Assembly: GCA_017311315.1 (NCBI GenBank)
Contig: CM029669.1
Coordinates: 17,581,102-17,645,101 of the forward strand
Length of the DNA stretch: 64,000 nt
Direction: 5' to 3'
Source: Dendrocalamus latiflorus
Taxonomy: Eukaryota; Streptophyta; Magnoliopsida; Poales; Poaceae
The notes beneath the pieces were generated by a model. The model saw nothing but the letters and a program-made list of their open reading frames with translations, ran no database searches and had not been told where the DNA came from. Shown in pieces: positions 55,923 through 64,000 of this stretch; positions within the stretch are counted from its first letter, which is position 1, and each line of letters begins with the position of its first letter. The position numbers and the translations under genes were made by a program.

Positions 55923-56485
55923 TCAAGGGCGGGCAAGGAATGCATTCACATGGTAGATTTCTGGTTTTGATTTTAAAATGAAAATTTTGTGTTCTGAGAG
56001 TGGAGGGAACTCTCGGAAGGTAATCCTGGCGGATGGAGCCAGAGAGGGTGGATGGAACCCGCAGTTTAAAACTTGACCAATGATAATTGGTTAGCTAGTG
56101 TTGGTAGTTGGAATCTTCACTAGAAAGTTAATTCTGTTAAAATATTTACTTTATTAAACTAATGCCTTCGAAAATAATTAGTAGTAATTGAAATTAAAAC
56201 TTTTCTTTGTGCAAAAGAACCATATAGCCTTCCTTTGTCAAGCCTTGCATCTATGCATTTTTCGCAAGACTTGCGGAGTACTTTATGTACTCACATGCTA
56301 CACTTAAAAATAAATCTCAGAAGATTGCGAAGCTCAAGAAGGCGACTACGACTTCTTCGCGGGTGGATTCGACGAAGGATTCCAGGAGTTCTAGGTCGCG
56401 CTTCCCTAGTCAATTGCCTGTGGCGTATTGATGGGTCCTCACCGAGTTTATCTTTTGCTTCCGCTGTGTTTCGTGTGTGCGAGGT

Positions 56486-59400
56486 TGTAACATCCCGAAA
56501 AATTTAAATAATAAGTTATGGAGTTTCTGGATTGTTTTATTTGCTTTTTATTTGAATTTGGAGTTTATTGGCTTTTTGTAAATATAAAGGAACTTCAAAT
56601 ATGAAAAGAGAGGGAAGAAAGCCACACATAAAATAATAAAACATGAGCATCAAATAAAGAATCTGAAATGATGATCTATAAAATTTCAAGGGAGAATATT
56701 TGGTTAACCATAAAATTCTCACCTCTAAGAATTATGGAATAAATAGTGAAGGAGTATACAAAATAAAAATGTTATGTTAACAAATATATATATGTATATA
56801 TGTACATGTATACTATGTGAAAGAATAAATAGATAAATATATGTGTACACACACAAAAATCAGAGGAAATAAAAATATGTATATAGGTGTATACCCCAGG
56901 ATGTATGTGCAAATATATATACATATAAAACTCAAATGCAAAAGCAAAATAAAAGAAAACAAAAAGGAAAAAGAAAGGGAAATAACGAAGCTGGGCCGGC
57001 CGTTACCCCGGCCCAGCTCCTCTCCGCATGGGCCAGCGCTCCGCGGCCCCTCTTCTCGCGCGCGGCCGCTCTCGCTGGCGAGCGGACCCCGCTCTCTCGC
57101 GCCTCTTCCCCGCTGACCGGTGGCCCCGCCCACGTCTCCTTCCTCCTCCCCCTTTCTTCCTCCACGCGCCCGCAGCGCCAGCTTCGCCTCGCCTCTGCTC
57201 TCCCTCGCGTTAGCCGCAGCCAATCCCCTCCCTCTCTCTCTCATACCCCGCGGGCAAATTCAAAGAACCATCTCTCTCTCTCTCTCTCCCGCGTGATCTC
57301 GGGGGAGATCTCGTCCATTCCCCCTCGCCGGCATGAACAGCGGAGGGCCGAATGTGGCTCTCGCCGTACGCGCCTCTCCCAGCTATATAAACCCCTCCTG
57401 GGATTCGCACTCGCGTCGCAACACTCCCTACTCCCTTCCCCCGCGAGCAATTGAACTCTAACGCCCTCAATCCGTGTCGCCAACATCTCCTTCCCCACGG
57501 CCGGCGACCGAGCCACCGCTGACTCCGGCCGCCTCTGAGCAATTCCTTGCTCCCGGAGCTTCGTGGAAGCAAGGCGAAGCAGACTGCACCCTCCGTCGAG
57601 CTCCCCGATCTCTCTACATCGCCGGCATCGATCGACCTCCCCGGACCGCCGCCACCTCTCGCCGCCAGCCCTCTCCGGTAAACATCACCCTCCGCTGACC
57701 TGACCAGCAGCTTCATCGGCACCAGGATATTATATTTCACGCAGCTCCCGAGCCTCTCCGGCCACCGCTCGCCGCCGGCGCCACCGCCTTCTTCTTCCTC
57801 TGCTCGACCTCCTCCGCGAGCTGACTCAAAGGGGTTTATTACCCATATAGGGTAAGCATCGCTCGCGCGACCGAGTGGCTTTCAGCGTTAGTCTCTTCTC
57901 CCCCTCGCTCCCGCGGTGCGCGTTCGAGCCCCGGCTCCGCGCCTGCGGTCGAGTGATTTCTTTTAAAATTCCCGCTGACAGGTGGGCCCCACCTGTCGGC
58001 CTGTGCAGCTGGAACAGCCGCTGACCCCAGGGCCCCACGGGTCAGTGACACCTCTGCACCGGACCCTGCTGACAGATGGACCCCAATGAACAGTACCTGG
58101 ACCCACCCGTCAGCGGCACAGCAAGGAAAAGAATTAAAATAAAAAGAAACTGATATGTGGGACCCACTGTCAGAAATTTTATATTTTATGGAATTAATTG
58201 AACTGAGAACTTCAAATAATCATAACTTATTCATTTTAACTCCAAATTGAGTGAGACAAATTTCTAAATTCATCTAAATTCACTATCTATCCAATGGAAC
58301 TAAAATCATAATTTTTAAAGTTCATTTGAATTTCTGGTAATGTTTTGTTGATTTGATGTTTTCTTTTTATCCAAATTTTCGCGCACGATTACACTAGCTT
58401 ACGAAGCTCAAGAGGAAGAACTCGAGGCCGCAGCACTAGAAGTCCCGAATAATCAAGCACCCGACCGCTGTGACCAAGGCGAGTCAATACTTTGATCATG
58501 TTGAACCTACATTTTATGCAAATTATTTTAGTTTAAATTATCAAATTGCATGCCGTTATGTTATATACAAATACATGTTAATTTAAGATTTTAGTTACAT
58601 GTCCATTGCTTGCTTGACTAATATTACACCTTCTTTGGAATATTTGAAAATGAGAACCTTGTCGCCCTAGTAAAACTATAACGGTTACATTTCGAAAATA
58701 AGTCCGTAATTTATATGCCGTGCTTAGTATTGTTTAGGTAATCATGGGCGCGAGAGCGCCCAAGCATCACTTTTAATCCTGAGAAAAATTGGTTGGGCAG
58801 TCATGGTGGTAATGACTGATAAATGTTGGATATGATTATTTTATGTTTCCAAAAACCCCAACATGCTTTAATATCTGGGCGGATTGGTTAGATGGTGTGA
58901 GAGTGCGGTGCAGTGGACGCACAGTGTGGTGCAGTGGATGCACAAAGTGGGTTAGTGGTAGACCGCCCAGATACCACTAAGGACCGAATCTTGTCATGAC
59001 CTCCCGGGTAAAACAGTACAACCACAAGTTCGTAAAGTATGACTTGGCTTAGTAGATTTACCGGACCCTGAAAGTCATCCTTCCAGGAGGAGGTGTGGGA
59101 TAGTGCAAGCGGCAGTCTGTGTGACGGCTTGAATGGGACACCCGGGTAGGGTGAAGTTCTGCTGTGGCGGGCTAGAAGGGGCAGGGAGCCAGCTGCTAGA
59201 CGTTCAGAAGGAGGACATCCCGCACAATGTATGGGACCCACCGCAAGTGGGAGCGACCCATAGGGTGAAATGATGGAAGGGGCGAGGTACTTTGAAAAGT
59301 TACTGTGATGGTCTGCTCAACCACATGACTAAGGAATCGTGTGGGGGCAACGAGTTGATTGTCTCTTGTGGTGAAAGTGTACAAACTCTGCAGAGTCTAA

Positions 59401-61125
59401 AACTATTCGAATAGCCGTGCCCACGGTCAAGGGCGGACATGGGAACTTAACTAGATATAGTTCTGTTTACAAAAATATTGAAAAATGGGAATGGAAAAGT
59501 GGAAGGGCAGAGGAAAGCCCTGATTTGAGTTGTCCTGGGTGTCGTCCCAGTGGTAAGTTAAGCGGCTATAACGCTGAAAAATGTCATACGGTGTGATGCC
59601 GTATGTATGGAGAAATTATGGTGATATTAGGCATATGGTGTGATGCCATATGTATGGAAATTCATATTAATATTCCTTGAACATTATGTTTTTGCTCAAA
59701 ACTGCTAGGTCTCAGGAAATTTTATGTATTATATTTCAAATAGTGGCATTCCTATTCTTACAAAATAAAATATGGGTGGAATAAACAGGGTCGCGAGTAA
59801 AAGAGAGGAATGTTTGTAGAGTACCTATAAAGGCATTGGTGGATTCATGTCGATCTTGAATAGGAAATGATAGTGTGGGTTTTGGAGGAAATAAATTGGT
59901 GAAGTCTAGCTAAATGATAGGCTAGATAGAGGATTTAAATGATTTTTGGAGATTTAGGAATTGCACAGATAGATATTGGATTATGACACTGATAAATAAG
60001 TTCTTGGGAGATGTCAATATTAGAATTAATAGATTTAGTTACTAGATGAATCAAATGAATTTTGGAGGATTTGGTGGAATAATACAAGTATTGGATTATA
60101 ATTCTTGATTAATGATATTCTTGGTGGATATATAATAGTGATTGTTAATCCTTGGAAGATGTTGTCAATATAGGGAATTAATAGGAGTTGATCAATTACT
60201 AGAGGGACGAATTAAATTTCTGAGAAGATTAGAGGAGTCATGATAATTAGTAGATTATAATCTTGGTAAATTGAAATTTTGGTGGAGGTATATCTAAGGA
60301 TTAGCTAGTGATAGATAATGGAAAAATGAGATGGATTATTGGATTATGGGTTGAAATCAATGACAAAAAGGATTGAATACAAATGATATCGGTGGATTTG
60401 AAAGTAATTATGTTAGAGAATCATTAGAGTTCAGAAGTAAGGGGCTGATGAATAGTAATGACAGGATTGGATTATTAATAATTCAAGGTACAAAGTATGA
60501 TCGGTGGATTAAATAAATGATGATACTTGCTGTTTGGAGTTTTAGACAGCAATCAATAAATAGAGTACATTTCCGGTGGATTAAGTCGATTTTGGTAATT
60601 GTAGTGTGGAGTTAGGTAGTAATAATAAAACTTTGATTAATTAAGAATAATAATGCCGCTAAAAGCAAATTTTTGGCAAATAAAATAACCCGAGCCTTTC
60701 CTTTGTTATGCCATACATACTATTTATTTGCATTATGTGTATTGGCTCGCGGAGCACGGGGTCGGAGTGCTCACGCTCGCTTTTGCGGCAAATTCAGAAG
60801 CAGGAACCGGATCACTACGCTTCAATAATACTTTTGGATCACGATGGCAAAGAAGATGAAGATGTCGAGAACTAGGTCGCGAACCTCCAGTTGGCTGCCT
60901 GTGGGCATGTCCTGAAGGTCCCACCTGTGTGCTTCGTTCTTCCGCTACTGCAACTTTCTGAATTTCGGCCTAATCGGCCCATGAGTAAGTTTATTATTTT
61001 AATTATGCTTCCGCGTGGTATGTAAATTTGATGTCCATTACTGTAACTGTGTGCACTATCTACTGATCCAGGGAATAGTGCAACTAAACACAGTAGATTC
61101 CGGATTATAAAATCTGGGTCTGACA
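56486..61125 (+). mobile_element. 4.64 kb Gypsy-type solo LTR nested in the 3' LTR
   Basis: It begins TGTAACATCCCG and ends GGGTCTGACA, with perfect GAGGT copies at 56481-56485 and 61126-61130. The plan resembles the host LTR: AT-rich start, GC-rich core (57000-58100), a CT-rich stretch with an AGCTATATAAACC TATA box near 57380, the triple-palindrome module (59386) and a CGGAGCAC...GTGCTCAC motif near 60750. Sequence identity outside the module is low. No primer site or second LTR was found. Confidence 0.85.
59386..59426 (+). other. Conserved triple-palindrome module in nested solo LTR
   Basis: CTCTGCAGAG (59386-59395), TATTCGAATA (59404-59413) and CCGTGCCCACGG (59415-59426) keep the order and spacing of the copies at 49758 and 55882, although the surrounding LTR is strongly diverged. 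Confidence 0.85.
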
Positions 61126-63073
61126 GAGGTCTTGAAACCTCAATTGTAATAATGAGACCTTTCGGTCTGTACTCTTTAATATTGTAATAAAGCGTTGCTG
61201 GTTATGTATTCATTTCTGTTTAACTGTGTGCACTAGCTTTGATCTGGGACTAGTGCAGTAATACACAGAGGGTTCGGTTTCGGAAATCCGGGGTCCCGAC
61301 ATATGGTTTGCATTGTTGTAGCAAAAGCTAAAAGAGGCTGCTGAAAATCACCCAGAACTAAAGGAAAAATCCATCCAGGAGGGTGATTTGTTTGCACATG
61401 TCTGTGGTCTAAAGGAGTCAAGAGGTTCTATTCGTGTTCTAGGAAAGGGACCAACTCCTTAAGACGTGGGCACACCAGGAGCGCATGACAAATTGCCAAC
61501 AAGACTTCAACTAGAAATAGAAGATCATCGGCAAACTCAAGAAGTAGTTAACGCTCTAACACAACGCATGGATCACATGCAGCAGCGTTTTGACCAAATG
61601 GAGCAGATGTTGCTATCTCAACGTGTCCAGAATATTGAAACAAGTTCCCACCATGCTTCTAATTCACGTCATGTTGAGGTGAAGTTGCATCATGTCACTT
61701 ATGAGTGGCCATTTAGATCATTTTTTTACACAATTGATTACCTTACTACATATAGCTAATTGAATACATCCAACCCTGAATCTGAAACTACTCAGTACTC
61801 AGTCATCCTTTTCCTAATTTTTACACTGCAGCATCCTTTTTTTAGTTTTCCATCATCCTTTTTCATAAGGAAAATATCATTAATTTTAGACACCCTTTGT
61901 GAAAACTTATTCCGCTGCTTTTGTAGAGCCCAAGGATCGAACCAGAACTTGAAGAGTTTAATAATTCAAATCAGCAAGGGCGTATGGATAATATGCTATT
62001 GGATGAGGATGACGTTGTTATCCGTAGAAAAGTTATTAGTCCAAGGGTGCCATCAAGGAGTAATGCAGCCACAAGAAGAAGCCACGAGGCCTCCTACAGT
62101 GGAGAAGAAAACCTTGTAATGTTCTCAACTATCTAATCCCTGCTTTCAATTATGCACTTAAATATTGTTTTATATTACTCCTCGCTGAAATGTATGCCCT
62201 TTAGGTTGGAAGGGATGTTATATTATATGCAGTCTTGAGGAATGATATCCCTGTGGCTAAAGCAATAATTCTATCAACTGACCCTAGCACCATAGTGGGA
62301 GGTGAACCTCTTGGTGTTCAGTTCTATGAAGTTGTTGTAAATGTTGTGCTGAAAAGAGATGCCCTGCTTCCCCGTCCATATGATGATATGGAAACTCTAA
62401 TCGATGCTCAGTACATGTCCATTGCATGGCCAAACAATAGGGTATGATTTTGCAACTTATAGTATTTTAAGTTTTTTAGTTGTCTGCATCACATTGTAAA
62501 TATAAATTATTGATATTGGAAATTTGGCAGTTGAAGGTTAGCAACAAATCTACAAAGCTCCAAAATGGAGGTATTTTCTTCCAATCCATTCTTTTCTAGT
62601 AGGTTGACAGGATTACAGGCTCTGCTAATAAGTCATAATTGATCAAATGAATGTCTTTTTGTGTTCAAATGAATGCCTTTTTGTGTTCATCTTAATGAAG
62701 GTGTTTATCTTTTGCCAACAAATGGAAACTACTGTCATTCTAAGATTTGTTTTTTAGTTCATGTGCTAGATAAGAGCTCAAGTTGCTGTTCATTTTGTTT
62801 CTTTTACAGGGACTGTGCTAGAATAGTACTCTGGACCAACATGTGCTAGGTGTGGAACTTTTGCTCACTGCTGGTGGTGGCCTCTAGATGCTTTGTACCC
62901 AGGGCTGAAGTTGATGCTTTGTACTACATACATAACTTAGTTAGAATCTATGGTTAATGCACTCTTTTGGACATTGTGATCTTTTGGACATGATGACATG
63001 CTAGCTGATCTTTTGTGATCTTTTGGACATGGTGACATGCTACCTGATGTTATGGAGAACTATTGTTTGAGCC

Positions 63074-64000
63074 AAGGATCGAAATACCGGAACCGGGGCA
63101 AATCCCGGCCGCCGAGCGGTACCGGTAACCGGCCGGTTACCGGCCGGTTACCGGAAATCCCGGATTCAAACCGGATAAAATTTGCCAAATGAATTCTTTA
63201 GGCGGGGCGGGAGGAGACCGGTAACCGGACCGGTAACCGGTCGGTTACCGTAAAAACCGGTGAAAAAACCGGAAAACCGGTGGAATGAAGACCTATGTTA
63301 GCATAAATCCTGTGTGCAGTCCCTTAGTATCATGAGCATGTTGTGCATGCCTAGAGTCCTGCGCATGCCCCTTTGTATCCTGCATGCATGCTTATGCCCC
63401 TTTGTATCCTGCATGCATGCGCATTTCTCTTAAAGTCCTGTGCATGCTTCTTAAAAGTGCATGCTTAGTATCCCGTCCCGTGTGCATGCCTCTTAATGTT
63501 GCATGCTTAGTATCCCGTGTGCATGCCTCTTAATGTTGCATGCTTAGTATCCCGTGTGACCACTTAACGTTCGGCATGCATGCTTAGTATCCCGCGTGAC
63601 CACTTAATGTTCGGCATGCATGCCTTATCTTATCTGAGCTGATTACTATAAATAAAGGGGAAGGAAAGAGCAGAGGTTAAGCATGCCCCTTTGTATCCTG
63701 CATGCATGCGCATGTCTCTTAAAGTCCTGTGCATGCTGCGCATGCTTCTTAAAAGTGCATGCTTAGTATCCCGTGTGCATACCTCTTAATGTTGCATGCT
63801 TAGTATCCCGCGTAACCACTTAATGTTCGGCATGCATGCCTTCAACCCAAATAAAGGGGAAGGAAAGAGCAGAAGTTCAGCATGCCCCCAACCAGTCTTT
63901 AGTTTGAAATTTGAATTCCGGCCGGTATTTTTCATCCCGGTCATAGCCGGGATTTCCGGTAACCGGCGGTTACCGGCCGGTAACCGCCGGTAAACCGAAC
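63074..64000. mobile_element. CCGGTTACCGG-rich element, right end outside the window
   Basis: The left part (63074-63285) is dense in ACCGGTAACCGG and CCGGTTACCGG motifs after an AAGGATCGAAATACCGG start. The motifs return in inverted order at 63910-64000, as in the subterminal regions of a DNA transposon. The right terminus and TSD lie beyond 64000. No coding was seen. Confidence 0.6.
63340..63895 (+). repeat. Nested GCATGC-rich tandem repeats
   Basis: Units such as GCATGCTTAGTATCCCGTGT and GCATGCCTCTTAATGTT recur many times. A larger cassette, from CCCCTTTGTATCCTGCATGC to AAATAAAGGGGAAGGAAAG, occurs twice (about 63365-63690 and 63684-63890). The first copy has a CTATAAATAAAGG box near 63648. 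Confidence 0.8.

Larger units (their letters stand above)
47365..61301 (+). mobile_element. Young non-autonomous LTR retrotransposon (LARD-like), TSD TATGG
   Basis: The 5' LTR (47365-50532) is followed by the initiator-tRNA-Met primer site, a 2.17 kb interior without gag or pol, a purine tract and the 3' LTR (52702-56485 plus 61131-61301). The target duplication TATGG is perfect (47360-47364 and 61302-61306). The LTRs start TGTCACATCCC and end GGGGTCCCGACA. By eye they differ at roughly two to three dozen positions over 3.1 kb, so the insertion is young. The 3' LTR is itself interrupted by a 4.64 kb solo LTR. Confidence 0.93.
52702..61301 (+). repeat. 3' LTR of LARD-like element, interrupted
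   Basis: The LTR parts are 52702-56485 and 61131-61301, about 3955 bp in total. It has the GC-rich segment (53130-53917) missing from the 5' LTR. Open frames of 140-300 codons on both strands in this GC-rich part are low-complexity and not genes. The break holds a solo LTR with GAGGT target copies. Confidence 0.9.
39376..62826 (+). mobile_element. CACTA (En/Spm) transposon, autonomous type, interrupted
   Basis: It begins CACTACACC at 39376, preceded by ATA as a possible 3 bp target copy. Subterminal repeats of type TCTGTCGGTAA follow for about 220 bp. It encodes a TNP2 transposase (41900-45654) and a second Ptta/En/Spm-family protein (45582-62826). A 13.9 kb LTR element with its own nested insertion sits at 47365-61301, within an intron of the second gene. 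I could not find the matching TGTAGTG 3' end with inverse subterminal repeats before 64000, so the true end lies outside the window or is lost; the end given is the last coding position. Confidence 0.9.
45582..62826 (+). pseudogene. Second CACTA gene, Ptta/En/Spm (Transposase_24) family, split by LTR insertion
   Basis: The exons by reading are 45582-45830, 45916-46063, 46412-46671, 46748-46951, 47039-47131, 47210-47308, then across the inserted elements 61322-61678, 61927-62115, 62205-62441, 62531 on, and a last piece ending at TAG 62824-62826. All internal junctions are GT-AG and in phase. Exons 3-6 carry the plant transposase (Ptta/En/Spm) domain, with WREVDIKNKLAVWNE and RRDEIWIETHS. Exon 9 reads VGRDVILYAVLRNDIPVAKA, a DUF8039-like region. 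Exon 7 has one in-frame TAA at 61460-61462, where CAA is expected. The LTR element lies in intron 6. Its start ATG overlaps the last TNP2 intron and exon in another frame, so the true start is uncertain. Confidence 0.82.

Noticed and set aside
62827..64000. Search for the CACTA 3' terminus
   Set aside because: No TGTAGTG end with inverse TCTGTCGGTAA repeats was seen, so no 3' boundary is claimed.

Overview
This is nuclear DNA of a grass (Poaceae). The evidence is plant-type Copia, Gypsy (Tat), CACTA and hAT transposons, long LTRs with GC-rich cores, GT-AG introns, a plant dormancy/auxin-associated gene and a plant AP2/ERF gene. I see only three ordinary host loci: a three-exon DRM1-type gene (17118-18170, +), a tRNA-Ala with anticodon CGC (20520-20592, +) and a single-exon ERF transcription factor (37477-38139, +). 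Almost everything else is transposon, much of it nested, and most insertions can be dated in order because their target-site duplications (TSDs) are still visible.

Layout. 1-8121: a Copia solo LTR (326-553), then a decayed full-length Copia element (811-8121, TSD GAATG). 8460-16215: a decayed Tat-type Gypsy element, split by a 2.2 kb LTR-like insertion (9857-12099, TSD GTTTG) and with a GC-rich block in place of integrase. 16417-20592: a MITE, the DRM1-like gene, a 230 bp hAT MITE (8 bp TSD) and the tRNA. 20848-23521: a 2.67 kb hAT-type element with a perfect 8 bp TSD that carries fragments of three unrelated host genes: a COLD1/GTG-type membrane protein, an SKP1-like protein and the CCR4-NOT subunit CNOT9/RCD1. 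24079-25333: another hAT element. 25342-33519: AT-rich DNA with a decayed plant-mobile-domain gene and a 371 bp hairpin MITE. 33525-36757: a 3.2 kb solo LTR on the minus strand (TSD AGCTT). 36763-39372: the ERF gene and a 312 bp hAT-like MITE. 39376 to at least 62826: an autonomous-type CACTA (En/Spm) element. 63074-64000: the left part of a CCGGTTACCGG-rich repeat element that runs off the window.

The CACTA element encodes a TNP2 transposase (six exons, one 1-base lesion) and a second Ptta/En/Spm protein. A young non-autonomous LTR element (47365-61301, TSD TATGG) landed inside an intron of the second gene, so its reading phase continues on the far side of a 13.9 kb insertion. That element's 3' LTR was then hit by a 4.64 kb solo LTR (56486-61125, TSD GAGGT), giving three nested levels.

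The observations I rate highest are the triple-gene-capture hAT element, a strongly conserved run of three short palindromes shared by otherwise diverged LTR families, and a 5' LTR that lost its promoter-bearing 788 bp segment at a 4 bp microhomology. All domain and family calls come from reading the translated sequence; no database search was run.
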